DNA of 64,000 bases from Papillibacter cinnamivorans DSM 12816 (GTDB lineage: Bacteria; Bacillota; Clostridia; Oscillospirales; Oscillospiraceae): the NCBI RefSeq assembly GCF_900176335.1, contig NZ_FWXW01000007.1, positions 1 through 64,000 on the forward strand, given 5' to 3'. How positions within the stretch are numbered: position 1 is the first letter of the stretch; each line of letters starts with the position of its first letter. The translations under genes were made by a program, and so were the position numbers. Below the pieces are notes generated by a model. It was not told the DNA's origin, searched no databases, and was given only the letters and a program-made list of their open reading frames with translations. Below, piece by piece: positions 44,264 to 52,875 of the stretch.

Positions 44264-45292
44264 ATGAACAGCAAGGTCAATTGGGAACTGGTCAACGCAT
44301 TGGTGCAGTCGGACGACAACGTTTCAATCTCAAGGCTTTACGGGTATCCGGAACTTCTCAACCCTCTGGAGAGCGTATTTGCTCCCGGCGTAGAACTGCA
44401 GCCGAAATGGGAAATCCCCAATGAGGTCGCAATCTGCACCGCCATCACGGGAGCCATGAATTCCAGAAAAAGCAACCCCAACCAGCCCGTCACGGTGGAG
44501 CAGATCCGGGAAGAGGCCATGGAATGCTGCGAGGCGGGAGCCGCCAACGTACATATCCACGTGCGGGACGACAACGAGATCAACGCCATGGATTTGGACC
44601 GCTTCCACCAGGTCATCGACCCGATTCATGAGAAATACCCCGATGTTCTGGTCTGCGGATGCGCCGTCCCCTTTGTTCCCGGCGAATTTGAAAAGATGGA
44701 ACAGCTTCTGAAAGAGGGATTATTCGACCAGACCCCGGTGAACACCGTGGCGTCCTATTTAAGCGACACCCTGTTCTGCAAACCGCCCCACGTCATGATA
44801 AAAAAAGCGGAAATCTGCGAGAAGTACGGCGTGAAGCCCCAGATCGCGATCTACAGCGACGGCGATATCGACAACGCCCGCCGCTACCTCATCAATACCG
44901 GAGTTCTTTCCAAGCCCTATTACTGGATTCTTCTCCCCGGTCTTGTGGGCTGCAGTCCCATGTATTCCTCGCTTTCCATGATCGATACTCTCATGGGCTA
45001 TGTGCGCCGCATCCGGGAGATCGACGCCGGTTCCCAGATCATGGTGGTCTCCGGAGGGCGGGCCTCCAGCCACATCACGGCCCTGTCGCTGCTCATGGGT
45101 CTGGACGTCCGGGTGGGCAAGGAGGACACCATATGGAGATATCCCCACAAGGACGAAATGATCCGCCGGAACGTGGACGTCTATCGGGAGACCGTCCAGA
45201 TGGCGCGTCTGCTCGGCAGGGAACCTGCCACCCCGTCGGAATACGTCAAAAAGTTCGGACTTAAGCGCCAGGGCGGAAAGCGCATCGGCTGA
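44264..45292 (+). CDS. Beta-keto acid cleavage enzyme (BKACE, formerly DUF849)
   Basis: A 342-residue TIM-barrel enzyme. BKACE enzymes use Zn and acetyl-CoA to convert a beta-keto acid to acetoacetate and a new acyl-CoA, as in lysine fermentation (3-keto-5-aminohexanoate cleavage). Visible features are EVAICTAITGAMNS at the first strand, the Zn-binding HIHVRD (His97, His99, Arg101), PGLVGCSPMYSS, and the late SGGRASSHITALSLLMGLDVRVGKED. The N-terminal 45 residues are longer than in typical members. An AGAAGGAGGAAGG site precedes the ATG. It is followed by a GntR regulator and lies next to CoA-transferase and thiolase genes, so it probably belongs to the same catabolic route. Confidence 0.83.
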   Translation: MNSKVNWELVNALVQSDDNVSISRLYGYPELLNPLESVFAPGVELQPKWEIPNEVAICTAITGAMNSRKSNPNQPVTVEQIREEAMECCEAGAANVHIHVRDDNEINAMDLDRFHQVIDPIHEKYPDVLVCGCAVPFVPGEFEKMEQLLKEGLFDQTPVNTVASYLSDTLFCKPPHVMIKKAEICEKYGVKPQIAIYSDGDIDNARRYLINTGVLSKPYYWILLPGLVGCSPMYSSLSMIDTLMGYVRRIREIDAGSQIMVVSGGRASSHITALSLLMGLDVRVGKEDTIWRYPHKDEMIRRNVDVYRETVQMARLLGREPATPSEYVKKFGLKRQGGKRIG

Positions 45293-45369
45293 TGCTTTCA
45301 AAGCCTCTGAAGGCAACCGGGGCGGCTCCGCGCGCGGAGCCGCCTTTTCGGCGAAAAATGGCGAAAAAG

Positions 45370-45399
45370 TTGACAATCCGGCATTTCCGGTGATATAAT
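45370..45399 (+). promoter_or_regulatory. Strong promoter of the FCD-type GntR gene
   Basis: TTGACA (45370-45375), 18 bases, TATAAT (45394-45399), followed by an AT-rich leader to the GGGGAGGAAG site. Confidence 0.8.
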
Positions 45400-45443
45400 C
45401 GCACATATTTAAAAAAGAAATTATCCTGCGGGGAGGAAGCGGA

Positions 45444-46130
45444 ATGTCTGCCGTCGGCGATAAAAAAAACGAATACGTGGCTCCCAACACGACGGCCCGG
45501 CAGGTTGCGGACCATCTTTCCAAACGGATCGTGAACGGGGAGCTGGAGACCGGGCGGCCCCTGAAGATCCTGGAGCTGGCCGCGGAGTACTCCGTCAGCC
45601 AGACCTCCGTCCGGGAGGCCCTTCACATCCTGGAAAAGTCCTATCTGGTGGAGAGCGTTTCCCGCAGAGGATTTTTTGTCAAGGGCGTAACCGCCGACGA
45701 AATTTACGATGTCTGGGAGATCAAGCGGCGCCTGTGGGGATACGCCGCCCGCGTCTTTACCGAGCGGAACTACGCTTCCCCGGAGATCCGGGACCGGGCG
45801 CTGGAACTCTGCTCCCGGCTGGCGGCCGCTGCGCAAAAAGGAAAGTATGAAGACGCCTTTTCCTATAATTTTCAGCTCAGCGATCATCTGATTCGGTACT
45901 GCGGGAACGAGCAGCTGGGCAAGATCCTCCAGAGTATCGAGAATCTGGTCAAGCGCTGGCGCATCCGTTCCATCCGCATGGGAGACAATCTCGGGGAAAC
46001 GGGCCGGCTTATGGTTCTCTTTTCCGACGCCCTTCGGGACAATCGCCCCGATTTGGCAGAGCAGCACATTGAGGAGTTTATCCGTATGGACCGCCGGACC
46101 CTCCTGGAGCACTTAAACGAGCTGAAATAG
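45444..46130 (+). CDS. FCD-type GntR regulator
   Basis: A 228-residue regulator. The winged helix is at about residues 12-80 (RQVADHLSKRIVNGELETGR, AAEYSVSQTSVREALHILEK), and the FCD domain follows with YNFQLSDHLIRYCGN and a final EQHIEEFI helix. FCD regulators usually sense organic acids or amino acid derivatives. It has its own strong promoter and probably controls the BKACE gene, where the 20-bp palindrome at 44220-44239 lies. It is ended by the hairpin at 46190-46227. Confidence 0.83.
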   Translation: MSAVGDKKNEYVAPNTTARQVADHLSKRIVNGELETGRPLKILELAAEYSVSQTSVREALHILEKSYLVESVSRRGFFVKGVTADEIYDVWEIKRRLWGYAARVFTERNYASPEIRDRALELCSRLAAAAQKGKYEDAFSYNFQLSDHLIRYCGNEQLGKILQSIENLVKRWRIRSIRMGDNLGETGRLMVLFSDALRDNRPDLAEQHIEEFIRMDRRTLLEHLNELK

Positions 46131-46189
46131 CGCAAGCCGCCCCTGGGCGGCGGGGTTTCGGCAGTCCCTTCTGATCTGTAACGATATTA

Positions 46190-46232
46190 AAAAACTGCGG
46201 CAGGGCTTTTGCCCTGCCGCAGTTTTTGTGTA
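46190..46232. terminator. Bidirectional terminator
   Basis: A perfect 17-bp stem (46190-46206 with 46211-46227), loop TTTT, with A-run and T-run flanks. Confidence 0.9.
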
Positions 46233-46476
46233 ACGCAGAAAACGACCCGCCAAGCCGATGGAAGAAAAAAGCCTTTTCCTGCCTGAATAATCCCGCCCTC
46301 AGACGATAAGTCTCCTTTGACAAGAAAGGCAAGGACGCAAATACCCCATTTATAGGCGGCGAGACGCTCCGGTACGAGGTGGAGATCATTCGCAGGCTTC
46401 AGCCCCGCCGGCAACAAGCCCGTATAGGGCAAGCGCAAACCGCCGGCTAAGCTGCGGTTTTGATTCACGGTATTTG
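46233..46476. other. Gap with possible degenerate element
   Basis: About 240 bases between the terminator and the CoA-transferase stop. The reverse strand holds small hairpins such as GCCC-TATAC-GGGC and two GCCGGCGG copies, and an open frame (YTGLLPAGLKPANDL, YKWGICVLAFLVKGDLSSE) with no start or ribosome site. It may be an intergenic repeat; I cannot assign it. Confidence 0.3.
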
Positions 46477-47766
46477 TCAGCCCGGAAGGAGGCCCGCCTG
46501 AACCGCTTCTTTTTTCAGCTGTTCCCGGAAGCTGGGGTGGGCGATGGAGATCATGGCTTTTACCCTGTCCCGGACGGGCCGGTTGTAAAGGTCGGCGATG
46601 CCGTACTCCGTCACGACGTACATGACCTCGGAGCGCGGCGTGGTGACGATTTCCCCCGCGGGCAGGTTCAGAGTGATCTTGGACGACAGGGTGCCGTCCT
46701 TGTTTTCCAAAGCGGAGGCCATGCACAAAAAGCTCTGCCCGCCCTTGGACAGGGCCGCTCCCTTCACATAGTCCAGCTGCCCCCCCGTGGAGCTGTACAT
46801 GTTGTGCCCCAAGGTCTCGGAACAGACCTGGCCGGTGAGGTCCGCCATGAGGCAGGCGTTGATGGATACGAAATTCGCATTTTTCCCGATCTCATAGGGG
46901 TCGTTGACGAAGCTGATGGGGGCAAGCTGCACATTCCCCTGGCCCACGAACTCGTACAGCTCGCTGCTGCCCAGGCCGAAGGCGGCCAGCATCTTGCCGT
47001 TGATAACGCCCTTTTTGGCTAGATAGACCATGGAGTCGGTGAACATCTCGGTGTGTACCGAGAGATTTTTCTTTCCCTCCAGCCCGTAGCCCACGGCGTT
47101 TGCGAGACCCCCCAGCCCCACCTGGATGGTGGCGCCGTCCGGGATCCTGTCTAGCAGAAGATCGGCGATCTTTTTGTCCACGTCGGTCACCGGCGGCTGC
47201 GGAAGCTCCGGAAGCTTATGGTCGAACCGGCAGATCCAGTGCACGTCGTCCACGTGGATGCGGTGCTTCATGCCGGATACCCTGGGCTGGTATTTGTTCA
47301 CCTGGACGATGATCTTTTTGGCGATCTCCGCCACCTCGCCGTTCACCGAGACACCCATGGGCCCATAGTACAGGTAGCCCTCCTCGTCGGGCTCGGACAC
47401 GTCGGCCAGGAGGGTGTCCACCTTGTAGACCGTCTGAAGGGCGGAGAAGATCTTGGAAAGATGAATGGAGTTTACGCTGACGTTGCCCACTTTGTAGAAG
47501 TTTCTTTCAAAGGCGCCGTAGAAGATCGTGTGAAAGTTCAGCTTTCCGATGTACGCGGGGGACTGGAGAAATTTATAGGGGTATAGGGCCATGGCGGTGA
47601 TGAGATCCACGTCGTGAAGCCCCTCCGCCCTTGCAGCCAGCGCCTCCAGCAGCTGGATGGGGGCGGCGGAACAGGCGCCGAACCAGGCCTTGTCCCCGGA
47701 CTCGATTTTTGCGGCGGCTTCCTCCACGCTAACCAGTTTGCTTTCAAATACTTCCTGCCAGCTCAT
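46477..47766 (-). CDS. Acetyl-CoA hydrolase/CoA-transferase family protein (first copy)
   Basis: A 429-residue family I-like CoA-transferase, related to butyryl-CoA:acetate and 4-hydroxybutyrate CoA-transferases. The N-terminal half starts WQEVFESKLVSVEEAAAKI; the C-terminal half has the QVGLGGLANAVG loop, the SVHTEMFTDSMVYL region with the likely active-site Glu, and SSTGGQLDYVKGAALSKGG. ATG 47766 has AAAGGAGAG upstream; the frame to 47844 is an extension. It is last in a reverse-strand set with thiolase and enoyl-CoA hydratase genes. A paralogue sits at 58861. It would activate a carboxylic acid by CoA exchange. Confidence 0.85.
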   Translation of the reverse strand: MSWQEVFESKLVSVEEAAAKIESGDKAWFGACSAAPIQLLEALAARAEGLHDVDLITAMALYPYKFLQSPAYIGKLNFHTIFYGAFERNFYKVGNVSVNSIHLSKIFSALQTVYKVDTLLADVSEPDEEGYLYYGPMGVSVNGEVAEIAKKIIVQVNKYQPRVSGMKHRIHVDDVHWICRFDHKLPELPQPPVTDVDKKIADLLLDRIPDGATIQVGLGGLANAVGYGLEGKKNLSVHTEMFTDSMVYLAKKGVINGKMLAAFGLGSSELYEFVGQGNVQLAPISFVNDPYEIGKNANFVSINACLMADLTGQVCSETLGHNMYSSTGGQLDYVKGAALSKGGQSFLCMASALENKDGTLSSKITLNLPAGEIVTTPRSEVMYVVTEYGIADLYNRPVRDRVKAMISIAHPSFREQLKKEAVQAGLLPG

Positions 47767-47880
47767 ATTTTCTCTCCTTTCATGTTTCACGTTCCGGCCG
47801 GCCCGGATGCGCCGGACCTGCCGCCGGTAAGCGGTATTCTGCATCGATCCGCGCCGGACCGCCTCGGGGAACGCAGGGTC

Positions 47881-48654
47881 TTATTCGAACTTGGGGCTTC
47901 TCTTTTCTACGAAAGCCATAACGCCCTCGATGAAGTCCTGGGTTTTGCCGCACTCGGACTGGGCGTGGACCTCCGCCGGGATGAAAGCCTCGAAATCCTT
48001 GAATTCGCTTTCGTAAGTGAGCTTTTTAATATAGGCGTAAGACAGGGAAGGCCCCCTGGCCAGCTGTTTTGCCAGCTTCAGGGTCGCCTGGTCCAGTTCT
48101 TCCGGCGCGCAGACCTGGCTGACGATCCCCAGCGCCTGGGCCTCCTTGGCGCTCACGGGGCGGCCCGTCATGGCCAGCTGTACCGCCCGGTTGACTCCCA
48201 CGGCGCGGGTAAGCAGATACATGCCTCCCGCGTCCGGGATCAGACCGACGTTCACAAAGGCCTGGATGAACATGGAGTCCTCGGTGGCCACGCAGAAATC
48301 GCAGGCCAGGGCAACGTTGCACCCCGCCCCCGCCGCGGCGCCCCGGACAGAGGCGATCACCGGCTTGGACATTTTTTTAATTGCGAGGGAGACCTTCGCC
48401 ATTTTCTCGATGTCTTTGGAAAAATCCCATTGGCCGGACTTGATCCCCTTGTACATGGCTCCGATGTCGCCGCCCGCGGAAAACGCCTTTCCGGCGCCGG
48501 TGAGGACGACGATCTTCACCTCTTTGTCTTCCTCGCACTGCCGGAGGACTTCCACGGCGTCCATGATCATCTCTTCGTCGAATGCATTCAGGTTCTGCGG
48601 GCTGTTGAGCGTTACAAAAGCGATGCGGTCCTGTTTTGAATAGATGACTTTCAT
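47881..48654 (-). CDS. Enoyl-CoA hydratase/isomerase family protein
   Basis: A 257-residue crotonase-fold enzyme. The oxyanion-hole segments are AFSAGGDIGAMYKG and SVRGAAAGAGCNVALACDF. The active-site helix reads FVNVGLIPDAGGMYLLTRAVG: the second catalytic position is Asp (IPDAGG), as in PaaG-type isomerases, rather than the Glu of true hydratases. So isomerisation or another crotonase reaction is as likely as hydration. GGAGG lies seven bases before the ATG. It sits between the thiolase-like and CoA-transferase genes on the same strand. Confidence 0.83.
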   Translation of the reverse strand: MKVIYSKQDRIAFVTLNSPQNLNAFDEEMIMDAVEVLRQCEEDKEVKIVVLTGAGKAFSAGGDIGAMYKGIKSGQWDFSKDIEKMAKVSLAIKKMSKPVIASVRGAAAGAGCNVALACDFCVATEDSMFIQAFVNVGLIPDAGGMYLLTRAVGVNRAVQLAMTGRPVSAKEAQALGIVSQVCAPEELDQATLKLAKQLARGPSLSYAYIKKLTYESEFKDFEAFIPAEVHAQSECGKTQDFIEGVMAFVEKRSPKFE

Positions 48655-48781
48655 TTTACTGCCTCCTTAGTTTTTTGTGTGGCCTCTATGATAATAAAAC
48701 AAACGAATTACCGTTTTCTGCAAAAAGAAGAGAGCTTTAGAAAAAAATTGATCCCGCGCGGGGAAAACCGCAGGAATAGAA

Positions 48782-48816
48782 ATCTGCGCATGTCCGTTTA
48801 CCGGACATGCGCAGAT
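48782..48816 (-). terminator. Perfect 15-bp hairpin after the thiolase-like gene
   Basis: ATCTGCGCATGTCCG (48782-48796) and its complement (48802-48816). On the reverse strand only TTTC follows, so it may stabilise or partly end the thiolase message before the hydratase gene. Confidence 0.6.
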
Positions 48817-48822
48817 AAAACA

Positions 48823-50016
48823 TCAGCCTACTTTGATAACGAGGGAAGCCGCCTGGTCGCCGGCCGCGCAGCCGCCCACCAGCAGATATCCGCCGCCCTT
48901 GAGCACTGTTTCCTCGATGCCTTCCACCATGAGCCTCGCCAGTGTCGGCCCCTGGGGATGCCCGAAGACCATGGAGCTTCCGTAGTTGTTGAAGCTCATG
49001 GCGTCGATGCCAAGCGCCCTGGAAAGATGCAGGTCGTTTGCGATGAAGGGGTTGTGGTTCTTAACCGTCTTGACATCGGAGATTTTGATCCCGGCGCGCT
49101 CCAGCGCCATCTTGGCTGCCGCCGCCGGAGCCATGGGCATGAAGGCCTTCTTGGTCCGGGTAAACCCGTAGGAGAGGATCTGCAGCGGAATGGAGGGGTC
49201 CTTACTGAATGCCTTCGCCCGTTCTTTCGTTGTGACGATGACGCCGGCGCTCCCGTCGGCTGGGTGGGTCTGGGCGCCGAAGGAGTGGATTCCCCCGGGC
49301 ATGACCGGTCCCAGGCGCTCCAGAGCTTCTTTGGAGGTTTTGGTGATTCCCTCGTCCGCCTCCACCAGCCGGACCTCTTTTTTGGAAACGGGAAGCTCGA
49401 TGGGGAACATGTAGATCTTCTGGAAGGCCCTGTCGTCCTTCAGGGAATCATTGTACTGCTCGTAGCGCCGCAGCGTCAGCTCATCTGCCTGCTCCTTGGT
49501 GAAGCCGTTCTCCTTGGCCACGTTTTCCGCCGTCACCAGCATCCCGTATCCCGTGGAGGGGTCGCAGTTGATGTTGTCCATGTTCCAGTTCTCGGCGATC
49601 ACTTCGCCTCCGGGACCGTTGGGATTGGGCCAGATGGTGTGCGGCCCGTTGGAGGTCCGGTCGGTGAGCAGGCAGTAGGGGGTTTCAAGACTTCCGGTCT
49701 CCACGGCGATGGCCGCGTTGTAGATGGTGGTTGTGGAGGTGGCGCAGGCGTTCATGACGGTATTGCCGGGAAGATTCGGGGCACCCATCATGTGGGCCGC
49801 CCAGGACGCGCCGTAGAACACCCGGTGCTGCCCGATGGTGATTCCCAGATAGACGTAATCGAATTCCTTGGCCGGGTCGATTCCCCGGGAGGCAAACCAC
49901 CGCTTGCTGGTCTGTGCTCCCAGTTCGATGGAGTTTATGTTGGCGAGGGTTCCCTGCCACTTGCAGAAGGGGGTTACGTAATAGCCGCCGTAGGGAATAA
50001 ACGCGTTTTGAAACAT
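48823..50016 (-). CDS. Thiolase-superfamily protein
   Basis: A 397-residue thiolase-fold enzyme with nucleophilic Cys91 in MNACATSTTT. The usual later signatures are altered: NHNPF where thiolases have NEAF, GHPQGPT in place of GHPIGATG, and GGCAAGDQAA carrying the second Cys. The catalytic set is therefore present but diverged, and it may act on an unusual 3-oxoacyl-CoA. ATG 50016 follows AAGGAGGAG. Its own promoter (TTGATT, 17 bases, TAATAT at 50072-50044, reverse) overlaps the end of the TetR gene. First of three reverse-strand enzyme genes. Confidence 0.8.
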   Translation of the reverse strand: MFQNAFIPYGGYYVTPFCKWQGTLANINSIELGAQTSKRWFASRGIDPAKEFDYVYLGITIGQHRVFYGASWAAHMMGAPNLPGNTVMNACATSTTTIYNAAIAVETGSLETPYCLLTDRTSNGPHTIWPNPNGPGGEVIAENWNMDNINCDPSTGYGMLVTAENVAKENGFTKEQADELTLRRYEQYNDSLKDDRAFQKIYMFPIELPVSKKEVRLVEADEGITKTSKEALERLGPVMPGGIHSFGAQTHPADGSAGVIVTTKERAKAFSKDPSIPLQILSYGFTRTKKAFMPMAPAAAAKMALERAGIKISDVKTVKNHNPFIANDLHLSRALGIDAMSFNNYGSSMVFGHPQGPTLARLMVEGIEETVLKGGGYLLVGGCAAGDQAASLVIKVG

Positions 50017-50043
50017 ACCGTTCTCCTCCTTCGTTGTCAAATT

Positions 50044-50072
50044 ATATTAAATTTTATGATACGCTCAATCAA
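50044..50072 (-). promoter_or_regulatory. Promoter of the thiolase-like gene
   Basis: Reverse strand TTGATT (50072-50067), 17 bases, TAATAT (50049-50044). It lies across the stop codon of the TetR gene. Confidence 0.5.
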
Positions 50073-50692
50073 ACCGCGCCGTCGGCGAAGCCGAACGCCC
50101 GCATCAGCCGGCGGACATAGCGCTCCATGGCCTCCTCCAGGTTGTACCCGCCGTCCATGGTGCACCAGTTGTAAACCAGGCCCCGGGAGGCGATCATAAA
50201 AAACTCGGCCATTTCCTCGGGACTCTCGTCTTCTCCGCGCGTGCCGCTTTCCGGGAAGCCGGAGGACAAAACGCGGATGAGCACCCGCAAAAGCCCGTAG
50301 TCCCTGGGCCTTGAAAAGCAGCGGTTGTCCGGCTGGTAGAGAAGTTTTGCCATTTTGAGCCCCGAGCCCCGGGAGCAGTAGATGGCGTAATAGGAGAAGA
50401 ATTTCAGGAGTTTTTCCTCCGTGGTCCCTTCATTGAGCAGAGGGGCCACCTCGTTTTCAAAGTAATCGTCGGCGATCTGATAGGTTTCGTAGAAGACGTC
50501 CAGCTTGGAGGGATAGTAGACGTAGAAAGTGCCGATGGAGACCTGCGCACGTGTCACAATGTCCCGGATGGTGATGTCCTGATAATCCCGTTCCTTCAGA
50601 AGGGAATAGGCCGCTTTGAAAAGTCTGCGCCGGGTTTCCTGTGCTTTGATCCGGCGGGGCACGACGGGTTTCTGTCGATTCGCGTCTGCCAA
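50069..50692 (-). CDS. TetR-family regulator (first)
   Basis: A regulator of about 207 residues. The helix-turn-helix region is RRRLFKAAYSLLKERDYQDI, TIRDIVTRAQVSIGTFYVYYPSK. The C-terminal ligand domain is acidic and unremarkable. The TTG at 50692 directly follows GGAGGAGG and is preferred; the frame extends to ATG codons at 50740 and 50800 without ribosome sites. It lies just upstream of the thiolase-hydratase-CoA-transferase set on the same strand and likely controls it in response to an acyl-CoA or fatty acid-like ligand. Confidence 0.78.
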   Translation of the reverse strand: MADANRQKPVVPRRIKAQETRRRLFKAAYSLLKERDYQDITIRDIVTRAQVSIGTFYVYYPSKLDVFYETYQIADDYFENEVAPLLNEGTTEEKLLKFFSYYAIYCSRGSGLKMAKLLYQPDNRCFSRPRDYGLLRVLIRVLSSGFPESGTRGEDESPEEMAEFFMIASRGLVYNWCTMDGGYNLEEAMERYVRRLMRAFGFADGAV

Positions 50693-50950
50693 AACGCCTC
50701 CTCCTTTCGTTTTCGTGATGAGTGTCCTCTTTAAATCCATAATAGCATAGTACTGAACAGATTCAAATAATAATTTGTATAAAGTGGAAAACAGGAGCAT
50801 CCGGTTCGGTTCTTCCTGTTGTGTTGAATAATGCCATATGTTGTAACCTATTGTATCGCTATTTTCCGCTTTGGTGTCTTTTGCGGCGCTGGTGATCGCG
50901 TATATCGCAATGAAAAGCGGATAAACAGATAAAGGGACAATCGAAATGAA

Positions 50951-50982
50951 AAAAGCCCGGGGGCAAGTGCCCCCGGGCTTTT
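50951..50982. terminator. Bidirectional terminator
   Basis: A perfect 14-bp stem (50951-50964 with 50969-50982) with A and T flanks. It ends the second TetR gene at 51046-51723. Confidence 0.9.
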
Positions 50983-51045
50983 CCGTCGTATGAACCGCGC
51001 CGCGTTTTGCCGTTTCCGGATCCTTCGGCTAGAGGACGCGGCGGA

Positions 51046-51723
51046 CTATTCTTCGCTCTCCGCCGGAATTTCGCGCCCCGTATCGTCGAAGACCGGACTG
51101 AAAGACCGGCTCTTGGGTTTCGGATAGGGGAACAAACCGTGCCGGAGGATGCGCATGATGTTGTACACGTCCTGGTTTGTGACCTGCTCTTTCTTGTCAA
51201 AAATGACCAGCTTCAGGCCGTACAGGCTGTACCCTCCCATGATCAGATAGGCGGCGGCCGTAAGATTGCAGTCCAGAACCTCTCCGCGCTCCACGCCTTC
51301 CTGCAAGCCCGCTAGGTATTTTTCACAAAAATTCTCGTAATAGGATTTGAAAAACTCCGGGTCCGTGAGCTGGGATTCCCAGATGATGCGGTAGGCTACA
51401 GGGTGCTCCTGGATGTATTGGAGATACGCCTTGAGCCCGTAAAATTCCTTCTGGTAACGCGTGGTGTACTCATCGCTGGCCATGGATGTGACCATCCGGA
51501 TCTCGTGGCTGTAGTATTGGAGCATATATCGGTGCAGGCTGAATTTGTCATTGAAATAGGTATAAAAAGTGCCCATTCCGATACCTGCAAGGTTGGTAAC
51601 GTCGGTGATCGTGTATTCAAAATAACTCTTTTCGACAGAAAGTTTTTCCGCCGCCTCGAAAATTTTATTCAAGGTAGCTTCTCCGCGTCGGGTTTTTGGC
51701 GTTTTTAAGTATTCGGATTCCAC
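51046..51723 (-). CDS. TetR-family regulator (second), divergent from the LIV/acyl-CoA operon
   Basis: A 225-residue regulator. The DNA-binding part is LNKIFEAAEKLSVEKSYFEY, TITDVTNLAGIGMGTFYTYF. The ligand domain has a long Tyr-rich helix (FFKSYYENFCEKYLAGL). GTG start at 51723 after GAGGGGA. It faces the 12-kb operon beginning at 52116 across 390 bases. The inverted repeat TTTGCA-TT-TGCAAA at 51806-51819 overlaps the -35 box of its own promoter and is a good autoregulatory operator. It probably senses an intermediate of that pathway. Confidence 0.8.
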   Translation of the reverse strand: MESEYLKTPKTRRGEATLNKIFEAAEKLSVEKSYFEYTITDVTNLAGIGMGTFYTYFNDKFSLHRYMLQYYSHEIRMVTSMASDEYTTRYQKEFYGLKAYLQYIQEHPVAYRIIWESQLTDPEFFKSYYENFCEKYLAGLQEGVERGEVLDCNLTAAAYLIMGGYSLYGLKLVIFDKKEQVTNQDVYNIMRILRHGLFPYPKPKSRSFSPVFDDTGREIPAESEE

Positions 51724-51805
51724 AACTGTAATCCCCTCAATGTTAATTTGGCGGCTGTTATCTTTGGAATGAAAACGGAAATTGGGTTAAGTATACTACA
51801 GAAAT

Positions 51806-51819
51806 TTTGCATTTGCAAA
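51806..51819. promoter_or_regulatory. TetR operator candidate
   Basis: TTTGCA-TT-TGCAAA. On the reverse strand TTGCAA, 17 bases, TATACT is the likely promoter of the TetR gene, and the palindrome covers its -35 box. The word ATGCAAAATT recurs near 52038 just before the operon. Confidence 0.55.
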
Positions 51820-51983
51820 TAGAACATACCTTAAATACGACACTCGAACCGTGCGTCGGGTTATGGGCATTCAACGGATTGCGGTGCATGCAAGGAGTCG
51901 GATAAAATGCAGGAATAATTGCAGAATAAAAAGCGGCGGCAAGAATATTTGTACAATATGACTAACGACATTTCAAAAGACGA

Positions 51984-52012
51984 TTGACAAATAATACTTC
52001 ATGCAATACAAT
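51984..52012 (+). promoter_or_regulatory. Promoter of the SDR-LIV-acyl-CoA operon
   Basis: TTGACA (51984-51989), 17 bases, TACAAT (52007-52012). No further convincing promoter is seen over the next 12 kb. Confidence 0.75.
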
Positions 52013-52115
52013 ATGAGACATGATTCGGGTCTCGAGTAATGCAAAATTCTCGTAAATGCGGGGGCATCGAGTAGGGTCCGGGGCCTGGAATAGAAAAAGT
52101 ATGGAGGGACACGGA

Positions 52116-52841
52116 ATGAACAGGTTGGAAGGAAAAATCTGTATCGTAACGGGCGCGGCTCAGGGAATCGGCCGGGCAATTGCGGAACTCTTCGCAAAAG
52201 AGGGCGCCGAAATGGTCTTCGCCGCGGACATGCAGGAAGCGGCTTATCCGGAAAAGAACATACGGGCGGTACGCCTGAACACCACGGACAGGGAAGGCGT
52301 CAATAAGCTGGTGGCGGACATTGTCGGGGAGTATTCCCATATCGATGTCGTGGTGAACAACGCCGGAATCACGAGGGACGCCCTCACTCCCAAGATGACG
52401 GAAGAGCAGTGGAACCTGGTGCTGGACGTGAATCTGAAGGGTCCGCACTATATGGCGGCCGCGGTGGGTCCCGTCATGATGGCTCAGGGCGGAGGCTCCA
52501 TTGTCTCCATCAGTTCCATCATCGGACTGTACGGCAACGTGGGACAGGTCAACTACGCGGCCACGAAAAGCGGGATCATCGCCATGAGCAAGTGCTGGAC
52601 AAAAGAGTTTTCCAGAAAAGGCGCCCAGGTGCGGGCGAACGCCGTGGCTCCCGGCTTCATCTTGACTCCCATCCTGAAATCCATGCCGGATGAAATCCTG
52701 GACGGTATGAAGAACAAAACTTTGTTCAAAAAACTGGGAAGTCCCGAAGATATTGCGAACGCCGTTCTGTTTCTGGCCGGCGACGAGTCCCGGTACATGA
52801 CCGGGCAGGTTCTGGAGGTTTCCGGAGGCATTTCCCTGTAA
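52116..52841 (+). CDS. Short-chain dehydrogenase/reductase, FabG-like
   Basis: A 241-residue NAD(P)-dependent enzyme. TGAAQGIGRAIAELF is the cofactor loop, NNAG follows near residue 85, and the catalytic Ser-Tyr-Lys lie in VSISSIIGLYGNVGQVNYAATKSG. In this operon it most likely oxidises a 3-hydroxyacyl-CoA to the 3-oxoacyl-CoA ahead of the thiolase. ATG 52116 follows GGAGGG by seven bases; the frame to 52056 is rejected because it starts beside the promoter. Confidence 0.85.
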   Translation: MNRLEGKICIVTGAAQGIGRAIAELFAKEGAEMVFAADMQEAAYPEKNIRAVRLNTTDREGVNKLVADIVGEYSHIDVVVNNAGITRDALTPKMTEEQWNLVLDVNLKGPHYMAAAVGPVMMAQGGGSIVSISSIIGLYGNVGQVNYAATKSGIIAMSKCWTKEFSRKGAQVRANAVAPGFILTPILKSMPDEILDGMKNKTLFKKLGSPEDIANAVLFLAGDESRYMTGQVLEVSGGISL

Positions 52842-52875
52842 CCGGCTGCGGAATAAAAAGGAAAGGGTGCATAGG

